A DNA stretch of 64,000 nt. Origin: Anaerolineales bacterium. Lineage in GTDB: Bacteria; Chloroflexota; Anaerolineae; Anaerolineales; Villigracilaceae. Position numbers and translations under genes: made by a program. Location: the NCBI GenBank assembly GCA_030583925.1, contig CP129482.1, forward strand, positions 2,418,001-2,482,000, written 5' to 3'. Below the pieces are notes generated by a model. The model did not search any database and was not told the origin of the DNA. It saw only the letters and a list, made by a program, of their open reading frames with translations. Positions 50,469 through 59,184 of this stretch are shown here, in pieces (the stretch's first letter is position 1; each line of letters begins with the position of its first letter).

Positions 50469-51644
50469 CTAGAACGTCACCTCAGAAGTGACGACGATCG
50501 TCCCATGATCGGGAAGCGATACGCGCATTTCGCTTTGCGCCAGCGAGACGTAGGGCGTCGTCCAACGGAAGATCCATTTGGCGTCTTCCGGCGTGACGTT
50601 GATACATCCGTGCGAGCGTTTCTCGCCGAAGGCGTTATGCCAGAACGCGCCGTGGATGGCGATCCCGTCGCCGCTGACCATCGTGCACCACGGTACGGCT
50701 GGCGTCGAGTAACCGGATTGAAACGAGCCAGCCGTCATGTTCAATGAAACGATCTTCCAATGCGTTAGCAGGTTACCCGCCGGCGTGGCAAGTTTATTGT
50801 CGGCTTGGCCGGTTGTTGGGTCGAAGATGCCTTTTAATCCGCTGGAAGTGCGGCAGAAATAAACTTCGGCGCTTCCTTCAAAACACGATAAGGTTTGAAA
50901 ATCGAGGTCAACTTCAATGCGCTTGTCGTCCGGGCTGACATCCGGGCTGAGCGGAGCGACATCATTTTCGGTCAATATTTTGAGTCCGGCGCCATCCGCC
51001 CAAAACACTTCGTTGCCGTTGCCCATCCCATAGCCATAGCCATGCACCGGCTCTTCATTCCAGCGATATTCCACAAACCCGTTATTCGTACGGATCTGGT
51101 CAACCCACACGACTTGTCCGTAGTACAAACGCGGGGGGAAATTGTGTTCGATGTTACTTCGCAACCACGGCGAAGCGACAGAGCCTTCGTGTGCGAGTTC
51201 AACATACGGGACGGTCACTTCCGCCCAAAAGCCAGATTGCCCGGCGGGCATCTCGGCGATTGGCGTGTTTGGAAGATTGCGCGTGGGTTGAAGCACCGAG
51301 CCGTAGATATATCCTTGCGGAGTTTCGACGTAATGTTGATTGTTCAACCCGCCAACTACATTGCCGATCACTTCACGATTCCACTCGACCAAAGTGTCTG
51401 CAGGCAGTTTGCCAATGGAAGAATTTACCCCCGGATCATTGGTTGGGCGGCTTCGCAGATCAATATCCGGGTCCACCGTCCGCCCGATGATCTCGCTGGT
51501 GGGGAATTGCGGCAAGCGTTTCGGTCTGGACAGTTCACCGAAAAGTTTGTCGAGGTTGAATCCGCTGCGAGGCATGAACGCCAGCGCGCCCATACTCGCG
51601 CCAGCCAATTTTAGAAAATCACGACGTGAAATATTTTGTTTCAT
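50469..51644 (-). CDS. Tat-exported L,D-transpeptidase (YkuD), larger paralogue
   Basis: A 391-residue protein. The N-terminus has the twin-arginine pattern SRRDFLKLAG, so export should be through Tat. The YkuD active site is complete: IHGAFWHNAFG, then SHGCINV with the catalytic Cys. L,D-transpeptidases make 3-3 links in peptidoglycan or attach proteins. An SH3-like region lies between (about 70-180). A shorter paralogue is at 60399-61439. Confidence 0.85.
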   Translation of the reverse strand: MKQNISRRDFLKLAGASMGALAFMPRSGFNLDKLFGELSRPKRLPQFPTSEIIGRTVDPDIDLRSRPTNDPGVNSSIGKLPADTLVEWNREVIGNVVGGLNNQHYVETPQGYIYGSVLQPTRNLPNTPIAEMPAGQSGFWAEVTVPYVELAHEGSVASPWLRSNIEHNFPPRLYYGQVVWVDQIRTNNGFVEYRWNEEPVHGYGYGMGNGNEVFWADGAGLKILTENDVAPLSPDVSPDDKRIEVDLDFQTLSCFEGSAEVYFCRTSSGLKGIFDPTTGQADNKLATPAGNLLTHWKIVSLNMTAGSFQSGYSTPAVPWCTMVSGDGIAIHGAFWHNAFGEKRSHGCINVTPEDAKWIFRWTTPYVSLAQSEMRVSLPDHGTIVVTSEVTF

Positions 51645-51751
51645 TTGATTTGTTTACCGTCCGACAAGGATACACACAAAGGAAAGCGCCGTCAACTAGC
51701 AGATTAGAGATGAATAAGCGTCCAACATCCTTACAAAATCTTACAATTACC

Positions 51752-52432
51752 TTAATCTGCAAAAAATTTCTTCAACCCGCTCGAACAGCGCGCGCTTACT
51801 TTGTGACCCACTTCATCTTCGCAATACGTCACTTGCGCGCCGGCTTCTTCGAGCAGTTGAATCGAATGGCGGGCGCGCGCGATCGTCACGGTTTCGTCCT
51901 TTGTGCCGTGCGCGACAAAAATTTGTTTCCCTGCAAGCGGACGCTGTGGAACCAGTTCCTCCAGCCCGCTGGGAATAAAGCCCGCAAGGATACCGGCTTT
52001 GCGGATGCGATGCGGATATAAAAAAGACAGGATGTTGCACATGACCGCGCCTTGACTGAACCCCATCACGTCCATTGTGTCCGCTTCAATCCCAGTGGAG
52101 GCTTGATACGCGTCCACCAAGCGAATCAACGCCTCGGCGGACGGGCGGAGTTGGTCGAGGCTGGGCTTGCCGAAATCCTGTTCGGCGGCGGAGGCGGGGT
52201 CGAGGCGTTGAAGAGGTCGCCACGTGTATCCGCTCGACCCGGCGGAAAGAGGCGCACGCGGAGCGATCATCCAATAGGTGGAAGGGAGTCCGCGTGCGAA
52301 GACCCACATCGAGTTTTCGTCGCCGGTGAATCCGTGAATCAAAAGCATCAGTCGTTTGGGGTGTTCGGAAGAGCGAGTTCGCAATACCCAGCCGTTAAAT
52401 TCTACAAGTTCGGTTTCAATCGGAGTTTGCAC
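51752..52432 (-). CDS. Alpha/beta hydrolase, phospholipase/carboxylesterase family
   Basis: A 226-residue esterase: HGFTGDENSM (oxyanion region), nucleophile GFSQGA, LAGFIP, and the His of EVGHKVS. It resembles the carboxylesterase family that includes YpfH. No signal peptide. Its start overlaps the small membrane gene by 17 bases. Confidence 0.82.
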   Translation of the reverse strand: MQTPIETELVEFNGWVLRTRSSEHPKRLMLLIHGFTGDENSMWVFARGLPSTYWMIAPRAPLSAGSSGYTWRPLQRLDPASAAEQDFGKPSLDQLRPSAEALIRLVDAYQASTGIEADTMDVMGFSQGAVMCNILSFLYPHRIRKAGILAGFIPSGLEELVPQRPLAGKQIFVAHGTKDETVTIARARHSIQLLEEAGAQVTYCEDEVGHKVSARCSSGLKKFFAD

Positions 52433-52643
52433 GTTTTTGAATCCAATCCAAAAGAGCGAGAGATAAGAAGATCAGCGCGACCGGCACGAGCGCGCCGAGC
52501 AGGCAGAGAAAGCCCGTCAGCGCCGCGCCCGCGCCGTAAATGATATAGATCAACGCGATGCCAACGACGAACAGCAAAAAGAACGCGCCCACGCCGAGAC
52601 GGACGTTGGTTTGCTTGGCATATTTTCTCAGGTCGCGGGTCAT
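52416..52643 (-). CDS. Small two-helix membrane protein
   Basis: A 75-residue protein with two membrane helices (about 17-38 and 43-65). It overlaps the esterase and ends the patatin gene start by 4 bases (ATGA), so the four genes 54391-51752 look like one operon. Family unknown. Confidence 0.6.
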   Translation of the reverse strand: MTRDLRKYAKQTNVRLGVGAFFLLFVVGIALIYIIYGAGAALTGFLCLLGALVPVALIFLSLALLDWIQKRANSD

Positions 52644-53506
52644 TGCGTAACCGGTTTCTCCTCGAACAATTTATTCAACTCAGGCAGCGCCGCGTCGATC
52701 GCTTCGTCGCCTTTTTTTGCGACGGCGCGCATGTCCACTTTTTCGAGCGTGTTCAGGTGCGCCACCGCCGGGCGGATGATCAGGTCTGGTTTGGAGATGT
52801 CGAGATAATGTTTTGTGTTGGCGCGGTTCATCATATCCTGCGTGAGAAAAAAAACATCCGCCGCGCGCACGAGCCGCGTGCGTTTGACCCATTCGCCGAG
52901 CCAACGCGGGACAAATTTCGGGAAGATGATCCGCTCCATTGAGGCTGGAACGCCGAGCGGCGCGGTGAGGGGAATCGCAACGATCGGCATATTCGGCTCA
53001 GCGAGTGTGCGAACCGCCTCCACCGGGACCGGGTTGATCATCCCGCCATCCACCAGCCCCATGCGATTGATGTATTTCATCGGGAATATGCCGGGGAGCG
53101 CCATTGAGGCGAGCAAGGCATCCACGAGGGAGCCTTGATCGAGAAAAACTTCCCTGCCATATTCGACCCACGTAGCAGTCATAATGAGCGGAATCTTGAG
53201 GTCGGCGAAAGTTCGATTCCCTATTAATTCATTGACGCGCCGAGTGAAGCCCGCAAGACCCAGCAATGAAGGTTCCTGCCCTTTCAGTTGACCGTAAAGC
53301 CGGGTTTGCTTGAACTCGACAAAAAGTTTCTCGATCTCGTCTGGTTTGTAACCCAGCGCATAAAAGACGCCCACGATCGCGCCGATGCTCGTCCCCGCGA
53401 TGGCGTGGATTTGAAACCCGTGCTGTTCGAGCCGCCGCAAAACCCCGATGTGAGAAACACCCTTGACGCCTCCCCCTCCAAGCGCGAGCGCGATCTTCTT
53501 TTCCAT
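52640..53506 (-). CDS. Patatin-like phospholipase, paralogue A
   Basis: A 288-residue patatin-fold hydrolase with the oxyanion motif GGGGVKGVSHIGVL, catalytic Ser in GTSIGAIVG and Asp in DGGMINPVPVE. It would cleave acyl chains from lipids. It lies six bases downstream of a paralogue (53513-54391) with the same motifs; the two differ in the middle (FVEFKQTRLYG against FVSFDQSSWYG). Confidence 0.88.
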   Translation of the reverse strand: MEKKIALALGGGGVKGVSHIGVLRRLEQHGFQIHAIAGTSIGAIVGVFYALGYKPDEIEKLFVEFKQTRLYGQLKGQEPSLLGLAGFTRRVNELIGNRTFADLKIPLIMTATWVEYGREVFLDQGSLVDALLASMALPGIFPMKYINRMGLVDGGMINPVPVEAVRTLAEPNMPIVAIPLTAPLGVPASMERIIFPKFVPRWLGEWVKRTRLVRAADVFFLTQDMMNRANTKHYLDISKPDLIIRPAVAHLNTLEKVDMRAVAKKGDEAIDAALPELNKLFEEKPVTQ

Positions 53507-53512
53507 GTCGGA

Positions 53513-54391
53513 TCAACCCCAAAACTTCAGCGAACGCGCCGCCCGGTTGTGCCATGCAAAGAGCTGTTTTAATTCCGGCAGAACTTCGTCCACAGCCGCT
53601 TCGCCCCGTTTCACCACTTCACTCACGTCCACTCTTGCAAGAGTTTCGATGTCGGCGACTTGCGGGCGGATGATCACATCGGGTTGATCAATATCAAGGC
53701 GATATTCCGCCACCGCGCGCATCATAATATCCACAGACCGCAAGACAATATCCATAGCCTGAGCATATCGTGACTGGCTCAATCGTTTGGCGATGGAGTG
53801 GGGAACTGCATCCATGCCGGGAATCATCCATGATTGGGCAGGCTCACCGATCGGCATGTTGAGCGACACAGCCACAACCGGCAATTTCGGGGCAAGGGCG
53901 CGCGCCGGCGCGACCGGCACCGGATCTAATGTGCCGCCATCCACGAGTTCCCATTCGCCGATGCGTTGGGCGGGGAAAATTCCCGGAATGGCGATGGTAG
54001 CGAGGATAGAATCGAGCAACGAACCTTCCTTGAGGTTGATTTGGTTGCCGGAATTCAAATCCACTGTAGTGACGGTGTAGGGGATTTTTACATCCTCGAA
54101 GGTTCTCGACCCAATATGCACTTCCAGCCATTTCGCCACACCTGCAAACCCAACAAACGACGGTTCTTTTCGTGAAAGACGCCCATACCACGACGACTGA
54201 TCGAAACTGACAAATGCCTCCTCGATCTCGTCTGGTGTATAGCCCAACGCGTAAAACGCGGCGACTAGCCCTCCAAAACTTGTGCCAGCCACCGCGCGGA
54301 TCTTAAAGCCCTCTTGTTCGAGACGCCGCAGAACGCCGATATGCGCGTTGCCTTTCGAACCGCCGCCTCCGAGCGCAAGTGTAATGTCCAT
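53513..54391 (-). CDS. Patatin-like phospholipase, paralogue B
   Basis: A 292-residue patatin: GGGGSKGNAHIGVL, GTSFGGLVA and DGGTLDPVPVA. First gene of the patatin-patatin-membrane-esterase unit. The leader has AGGAGGAGAA (54403-54413), and a TATAAT box lies at 54418-54423 on the minus strand. The tandem copies suggest a recent duplication. Confidence 0.88.
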   Translation of the reverse strand: MDITLALGGGGSKGNAHIGVLRRLEQEGFKIRAVAGTSFGGLVAAFYALGYTPDEIEEAFVSFDQSSWYGRLSRKEPSFVGFAGVAKWLEVHIGSRTFEDVKIPYTVTTVDLNSGNQINLKEGSLLDSILATIAIPGIFPAQRIGEWELVDGGTLDPVPVAPARALAPKLPVVAVSLNMPIGEPAQSWMIPGMDAVPHSIAKRLSQSRYAQAMDIVLRSVDIMMRAVAEYRLDIDQPDVIIRPQVADIETLARVDVSEVVKRGEAAVDEVLPELKQLFAWHNRAARSLKFWG

Positions 54392-54417
54392 GATTTTGAA
54401 TCGTTCTCCTCCTTCTC

Positions 54418-54423
54418 ATTATA
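54418..54423 (-). promoter_or_regulatory. TATAAT box for the patatin unit
   Basis: A -10 hexamer 27 bases before the start of paralogue B, followed by a strong ribosome site, so this transcript has a leader. Confidence 0.55.
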
Positions 54424-54473
54424 CCCACATCAAAATGAGCAATTCGTGAAAAAGAAGCGCCTACAGAAAATGA

Positions 54474-54525
54474 TGTGGAGCGGGATGCCTCTTCAACGCG
54501 CTCAGGGCAGGCATCTCGCTCCACA
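54474..54525 (-). repeat. 17-bp inverted repeat after the Ig-like lipoprotein
   Basis: TGTGGAGCGGGATGCCT pairs with AGGCATCTCGCTCCACA with one mismatch, with an 18-base loop. It can end the lipoprotein transcript, though without a long T-run. Confidence 0.6.
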
Positions 54526-54556
54526 AAACCTATCGGTTACTTTGCCGCCTGAAAAT

Positions 54557-55363
54557 TTACGGAGGCGTGTTCGTGATATCTGGAGTTTCCGTCGGAGTTT
54601 CTGTCGGGGATGGCGTATCGGTCGAAGTGGGCGGGACAGCCGTATTGGTCGGAGGAAGCGGGGTGTTCGTCGGGTTGGCGACCACGATCGAAACGGTCAA
54701 CGTGGAGCCGAAAACATTGCCGGCTTGCGTCCCAAGTCTCCACGTTGCGGTGTATGTGCCGGGCTGTTTCGGCGCGGTCAAGCCGATGGAGATTTGCGTC
54801 CACTTTTGCGGAGGAATCACTTTGCCCAAACCGGCGGGTTCGCCGTCCATTTGATTGCCGCTAATGAAAACAAGGCGATATTGATATACCCAATCGCACG
54901 TCCCGTTGTTTTCCACCTTCCATGTTTTGGTAAACGTTTCTTTCGGTTTCATCACTGTCCCAGCGGGAATCGTTTCGTCGCGGAGCAACAAGAGATTGTT
55001 GCACCCAAACGCTAGTGTAGACGCGTTGACCGTTGGAGTGAATTGCGTTCCGGTAACAGACGGAGTGAGGCTAAACGCGGAGACCGGAGGAAGAACAAAT
55101 CCCTGCGTAGCCGAGGCTGTCGGCGAGTCCAACGAGATTGCGGTATCCGTCGGCTGAACGGTCGGAGAGGAGGTCGGCGAGGCTGGCGTGACGAGCGCGG
55201 TCTGCGTCTCAAAAAAGGACGCGGCTACGGTCCCCACGCTGGAGGTGAGAATCGCTTCCAGGTCCAGTTCGGCTGGTTCTTCCGTAGCAGGTTGACCGCC
55301 ACATGCCGCGAGCAGCAAGCCCAAAAGAACGATCGGGATTATTGATTTTCTTGCAAAATTCAT
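54557..55363 (-). CDS. Lipoprotein with NBR1-type Ig-like domain
   Basis: A 268-residue lipoprotein (lipobox LAAC, Cys21). A Thr/Ser/Pro linker leads to a central Ig-like domain (about 145-230): KPKETFTKTWKVENNGTCDW, PPQKWTQISI, GTYTATWRLG. This is the NBR1/Ig-FLN-like form common in Chloroflexota secreted proteins. The C-terminal 35 residues are again Thr/Pro repeats. A TATAAT box lies at 55417-55422. Confidence 0.75.
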   Translation of the reverse strand: MNFARKSIIPIVLLGLLLAACGGQPATEEPAELDLEAILTSSVGTVAASFFETQTALVTPASPTSSPTVQPTDTAISLDSPTASATQGFVLPPVSAFSLTPSVTGTQFTPTVNASTLAFGCNNLLLLRDETIPAGTVMKPKETFTKTWKVENNGTCDWVYQYRLVFISGNQMDGEPAGLGKVIPPQKWTQISIGLTAPKQPGTYTATWRLGTQAGNVFGSTLTVSIVVANPTNTPLPPTNTAVPPTSTDTPSPTETPTETPDITNTPP

Positions 55364-55485
55364 TCAAACCTCATTGTTTCTAATGATCGTTTCGAATCGG
55401 ATTCGAAGCGTGCGGAATTATAGTCAAAATTTACCCGGCGTGTTCTGAACCAAAACCTTCAAATTCCCTACGCAAAGCATACGCT

Positions 55486-56631
55486 TCAAAGAAGATCGGT
55501 AAGGGCATTATACAAAGCGTCCACATCTTCCTCCGTGTTATACCCTTGAACGGAAACTCGAATCAATTTGTTCCCGTTCCATTCGATGATAGGAACTTCG
55601 ATTCGATATTCGTCATACAAACGAGTCTTCAATGCCGCGACATCGGTCTTCGCGGGCAGAGGCGCGGCGAACATTTGGCGAAACCAATCCCCCTCCAGCG
55701 GGTGAAGCGGAGGCAAACCGGTCAAAGCGCAAATTCTTTTTTGAGCATCCCGCGCGAGCTGATGACACGCGTCGCGCACGCGTTCCCAATCGTGTTCCTG
55801 CTGAAATTGAATCGCCGCAGGGACGGATAAAAGCGCCGCCATATCACGCGTGCCCCACCACTCGTGATGATCCACAAACACCGAACTGCCCGGCGTTTCG
55901 GGTTCATAGCCCCACGAGACGACCAGCGGCTTGACCAACGTTTGCGCTTCAGGACGCGCATACAAAAAGCCCGCCCCTTTCGGCGCGCACAGCCACTTAT
56001 GCAAATTGCCGGCATAAAAATCTACGCCGAGCGAATCAAGATGAAGCGGGATATGACCAGGGACATGCGCCCCATCCACGATGACGAGGATTCCCGCTTC
56101 ATGCCCCCGTGCGGCGATCTCGGCTATAGGAAGCGTCACCGCCGTAGGCGACGTGATCTGACTCAAACAAATCACGCGCGTATTTTGGATCACGCCCGCC
56201 CAAAACTCCTCGACAAATTTCTCCTTCGACGGAATCGGCGTTGTCGTTGCGCGGTTGACATATCGAAAGCCACGCTCGCGAGAAAGGAACCTCCACATGC
56301 GGTCCACTGCGCCGTATTCGTGAGCCGACGCGAGGACTTCATCGTCCGGCTTCAAATCGAGCGAACGCGCGACGATGTTGAGCGCGATCGTCGCATTCTG
56401 GGCGTAGACCAAATTATCGGCGTGCGCGCCAACGTACTCGCCGAGAGCCGCGCGCGCGTCCGCCATCAAGGAGGTAATTCGTCGTCCCAGAAATTCGACG
56501 GGTTGCTTCTCCAACTCCGCTTGCCAGCGCTGATATTCGCGGAAGACCGGCTTCGGCGTCGCGCCGAACGAACCGTGATTCAAGAAAACGACGGAGGGAT
56601 CGAGCAGAAAGTGTTTTTCGAGGTTGAACAT
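55486..56631 (-). CDS. Class V aminotransferase (isopenicillin N epimerase-like)
   Basis: A 381-residue PLP enzyme: FLNHGSFGATPKPV at the N-terminus, VDGAHVPGHIPL (PLP-binding Asp and His) and GNLHKWLCAPKGAGFL with the catalytic Lys. The closest type is the isopenicillin N epimerase-like subgroup; the substrate is not clear. ATG 56631 was chosen: GGAGG directly abuts it, too close to act as a ribosome site, and a TACGAT lies six bases before, so it may be leaderless. Confidence 0.82.
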   Translation of the reverse strand: MFNLEKHFLLDPSVVFLNHGSFGATPKPVFREYQRWQAELEKQPVEFLGRRITSLMADARAALGEYVGAHADNLVYAQNATIALNIVARSLDLKPDDEVLASAHEYGAVDRMWRFLSRERGFRYVNRATTTPIPSKEKFVEEFWAGVIQNTRVICLSQITSPTAVTLPIAEIAARGHEAGILVIVDGAHVPGHIPLHLDSLGVDFYAGNLHKWLCAPKGAGFLYARPEAQTLVKPLVVSWGYEPETPGSSVFVDHHEWWGTRDMAALLSVPAAIQFQQEHDWERVRDACHQLARDAQKRICALTGLPPLHPLEGDWFRQMFAAPLPAKTDVAALKTRLYDEYRIEVPIIEWNGNKLIRVSVQGYNTEEDVDALYNALTDLL

Positions 56632-56678
56632 CCTCCAATCGTACCCGGGAGTATCCAATTGCGAAAGCAAAAATCTTC

Positions 56679-56740
56679 GTCACAGAGGACACGGAGAAAA
56701 AAAAGAGTTCTTTCTCAATGCTCTCTGTGATCTCTGTGGC
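56679..56740. repeat. CACAGAG...CTCTGTG inverted repeat before smpB
   Basis: CACAGAGGACACGGAGAAA pairs imperfectly with the run ending CTGTGATCTCTGTGGC across about 60 bases. Similar to 50379-50444 and 58298-58358. Confidence 0.6.
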
Positions 56741-56814
56741 AAAAAATGCTGTATCGGATACTTCCTCGTAACCGATAATCAAACAAAGCGATGGGCTTGT
56801 GGTAACATAAAATC

Positions 56815-57273
56815 ATGACGGAAAACGTAAAGGTAATCGCCACGAACCGCAAAGCGGGCTTCGAATATTTCCTACTCGAAAAGTTTGAGGCAGGGCTGGC
56901 GCTACAGGGAAGCGAGATCAAATCCATCCGCGCCGGGCAGATCAGCATTCAAGAATCCTACGTGGATATCGAAAACGGCGAACAAGCCTGGCTGGTCGAG
57001 GCGCACATCGCGCCGTACGAGCAAGCCAACCGCTTCAACCACGAACCGAAGCGCAAGCGGAAACTGCTCCTCCACAAGAAACAGATCCGCGAGCTATGGA
57101 ACAACGTCCGCATCAAAGGCATGACGGTCGTGCCGACGCGCGTCTACCTCAAGAACGGACGCGCCAAGATCGAGATCGCGCTCGCCAAAGGCAAGAAAGC
57201 ATACGACAAACGCGCCACGATCGCAAAACGCGACGAAGCGCGCAGCGCGGAACGGCAAACCAGAGTACGCTAA
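56815..57273 (+). CDS. smpB: SsrA-binding protein
   Basis: A 152-residue SmpB, which delivers tmRNA to stalled ribosomes. NRKAGFEYFLLEKFEAGL, LQGSEIKSIRAGQISI, HEPKRKRKLLLHK and the basic C-terminus (KGKKAYDKRATIAKRDEAR) are all present. ATG 56815 lies six bases after TAACAT, so it may be leaderless. The next gene starts three bases after the stop. The tmRNA gene is not in the window. Confidence 0.93.
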   Translation: MTENVKVIATNRKAGFEYFLLEKFEAGLALQGSEIKSIRAGQISIQESYVDIENGEQAWLVEAHIAPYEQANRFNHEPKRKRKLLLHKKQIRELWNNVRIKGMTVVPTRVYLKNGRAKIEIALAKGKKAYDKRATIAKRDEARSAERQTRVR

Positions 57274-57276
57274 TCC

Positions 57277-58056
57277 ATGACAAAACCATCCACCATCGGC
57301 AGCATCAACAAACTTCCCGAAGATGAAAAACGGCGGGTCTACGCGCGCTACATCCCGCCCGAGTTGATCGAAAAATTCAACCTCGGCGATGTCGCCCAGA
57401 ACCGCGACCTCCTCCGCTTCCGTTTTGCAGAGGGATCGAGCGACGTGGAAATGATGTTGCATCACGAGAAAGATTTCCCTGACCCGATTCTGTACGCCCA
57501 TTTGGCTGATTCAATGAACGGACAGATTTTTGTCCTGTTATACATTTTGAACGATCCCGCCTCGCCGCGCTTCAACGTAGACAAAATGCCCGATGGAAGC
57601 CCCACCCAATTCGGAATGCGAACACGAAATCTAAAAGCCGAACAAGCCGCCATGCAAGCCGGACTGGCGCCCGGACAAATCCGGCATGGCTTGCGATTCC
57701 TAAAAACCGCCATTCGAGCATTCGAAGAATTCATTGTCTATCTTGGGCATGACATGTATTACATCGAACCACTGTACTATCACAACGCGGTCATCTTCGA
57801 ACGCTACGGTTTTAATTATCAAATGGGGAAAAGACTCATGAATCAGATCCATGCTGGGTTCGCGGAAGGAGGCGCATTACGAAAAAAATTAGACGATGCA
57901 AATCCGTTCCGGTCATCCGATGCCGCCAAGAGCGTCCGCTTGCGTTCGTGGGCGATCCACGACGGGATCCTTGGCGAGCCGTTCACCCACGTGACGATGT
58001 ACAAGCGGATCGGCGTTTCAGCGGGAATCAGCACAACATCCGATTGCAAGTGGTAA
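57277..58056 (+). CDS. Hypothetical protein next to smpB
   Basis: A 259-residue protein, soluble, without a signal peptide. Distinct stretches are VYARYIPPELIEKFNL, a Leu-rich FVLLYILNDP strand, FGMRTRNLKAEQAAM and DMYYIEPLYYHNAVIFER. I do not recognise the family. It is three bases from smpB and followed by a terminator shared with the tRNA. The C-terminus (SAGISTTSDCKW) has a single Cys. Confidence 0.6.
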   Translation: MTKPSTIGSINKLPEDEKRRVYARYIPPELIEKFNLGDVAQNRDLLRFRFAEGSSDVEMMLHHEKDFPDPILYAHLADSMNGQIFVLLYILNDPASPRFNVDKMPDGSPTQFGMRTRNLKAEQAAMQAGLAPGQIRHGLRFLKTAIRAFEEFIVYLGHDMYYIEPLYYHNAVIFERYGFNYQMGKRLMNQIHAGFAEGGALRKKLDDANPFRSSDAAKSVRLRSWAIHDGILGEPFTHVTMYKRIGVSAGISTTSDCKW

Positions 58057-58059
58057 CAA

Positions 58060-58089
58060 AAAAGACCACGAAAAAATTCATGGTCTTTT
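58060..58089. terminator. Bidirectional terminator between hypothetical gene and tRNA-Met
   Basis: AAAAGACCA (58060-58068) and TGGTCTTTT (58081-58089), with A-runs left and T-runs right, so it serves both strands. Confidence 0.8.
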
Positions 58090-58091
58090 AG

Positions 58092-58163
58092 TAGCGGGGG
58101 CAGGACTTGAACCTGCGACCTTCGGGTTATGAGCCCGACGAGCTGCCACTGCTCCACCCCGCA
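58092..58163 (-). tRNA. Initiator tRNA-Met (CAT)
   Basis: Reading the minus strand gives a 72-base cloverleaf: acceptor TGCGGGG with CCCCGC-T, D arm GAGC/GCTC, anticodon stem TCGGG/CCCGA with loop CTCATAA, T arm GCAGG-TTCAAGT-CCTGC. T1 is not paired with T72, and the anticodon stem has three G-C pairs (GGG/CCC); both are hallmarks of initiator tRNA. A73 is present; CCA is not encoded (CTA follows). Confidence 0.95.
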
Positions 58164-58176
58164 TCGAGGAGCGCCG

Positions 58177-58205
58177 ATAGTACCACAAGGATATATCATC
58201 GTCAA
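58177..58205 (-). promoter_or_regulatory. Sigma-A promoter of tRNA-fMet
   Basis: TTGACG (58205-58200), 17 bases, TACTAT (58182-58177), with the tRNA 13 bases further. A near-consensus promoter. Confidence 0.75.
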
Positions 58206-58494
58206 GCGACCCTGCTCACATGAAGTTAATGAGCGCAGGTTGAAGTTATGCAAAATGAGCGGCTAATTTGGCGTGTAAGCCATGCCGTTCGTGCCGCGAG
58301 AGCAGAGCGCACAGAGCTTTTGAGTTTTTTCTCAAAGACTCAGCGGACTCTGTGGCGAAGAAAATTTTTTACACGCCTTTCTCGCCACTCCCTATACAAA
58401 TTGCATCTTGATAAGATTCACAACTTGTAGTTTAATCGGCGCTACCTTAAAAAGCCAAATGGCTTTATGAAAACGCTTTTGTTAAGATTTAGGG
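58206..58494. other. Gene-poor stretch with nested inverted repeats
   Basis: GGCGTGTAA (58270-58278) pairs with TTACACGCC (58369-58377), enclosing a second imperfect repeat around CAGAGCGCACAGAGC and GACTCTGTGGC (58298-58358). An open frame of 60 codons here (58248-58430) runs through these repeats and is not supported. Confidence 0.5.
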
Positions 58495-58500
58495 TATAAT
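58495..58500 (+). promoter_or_regulatory. TATAAT box for the response regulator
   Basis: A -10 hexamer 27 bases before ATG 58528. The -35 region is weak. Confidence 0.5.
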
Positions 58501-58527
58501 CGCTTTTGTAATTCCATTGAAAGCAGT

Positions 58528-59184
58528 ATGAAAAAGGCAACCATCCTCCTGATCGAAGGACGACACGCAGAAATCCCTTCGTTTGCAAACGATTTGCAAA
58601 AGAAGGGATTTGATATTCGCTTATTTCAAAACGGGAGTCAAGCCGCCTCGAAACTCAAACAGATCAACCCAGCCGTGATCGTCGTCAACGCGGCATCATT
58701 GAGAAGCGCCGGTACGCGTATCTGCTTATCGCTTCGCAAAAAAGACACCAAATTCCCGATCATATTGATCTTGAAAAAAGAAAAACCAGTGGATAAGAGC
58801 CTCGCCGATTCAGTGTTGACGCTTCCGTTTACTGTGCAAAAATTAGTCAATCGTATCAAAGCGCTGATGCCCGGCGACGGAAACAATCTAGTCAGCGCCG
58901 GTCCTATACGGCTGGACATCGAACATCGCCGCGTACGATCGCTCAGCAAAAACACAAAACTCACGCCGCGCTTGGTAACATTACTTCACATTTTGATGGA
59001 CAAACGCGGCGAAGTCGTCGAACGCGAAGCGCTTTTCAAAAAAGTGTGGGAGACGAACTATACCGGCGACACGCGCACGCTGGACGTGCACATCTCATGG
59101 TTGCGGCGCGCCATCGAACTCGACCCCGATAACCCGAAGTTTCTTAAAACGATCCGTGGCGTGGGTTATCGCCTAGACGTTTAA
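58528..59184 (+). CDS. OmpR/PhoB-type regulator with degenerate receiver
   Basis: A 218-residue two-domain protein. The C-terminal winged helix (about 125-218) is normal: LTPRLVTLLHILMDKRGEVV, DTRTLDVHISWLRRAIE, IRGVGYRLDV. The receiver domain (1-118) has lost its chemistry: the phosphoacceptor position is Asn54 (VVNAAS), the acidic pair near the N-terminus is gone (LLIEGRH) and the switch Lys is Leu (TLPFTVQ). It probably works without phosphorylation. No kinase is adjacent. Its end overlaps the methyltransferase gene by 12 bases, tail to tail. Confidence 0.82.
   Translation: MKKATILLIEGRHAEIPSFANDLQKKGFDIRLFQNGSQAASKLKQINPAVIVVNAASLRSAGTRICLSLRKKDTKFPIILILKKEKPVDKSLADSVLTLPFTVQKLVNRIKALMPGDGNNLVSAGPIRLDIEHRRVRSLSKNTKLTPRLVTLLHILMDKRGEVVEREALFKKVWETNYTGDTRTLDVHISWLRRAIELDPDNPKFLKTIRGVGYRLDV

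Noticed and set aside
58248..58430. 60-codon plus-strand frame
   Set aside because: Runs through nested inverted repeats, with no ribosome site and low-complexity product.
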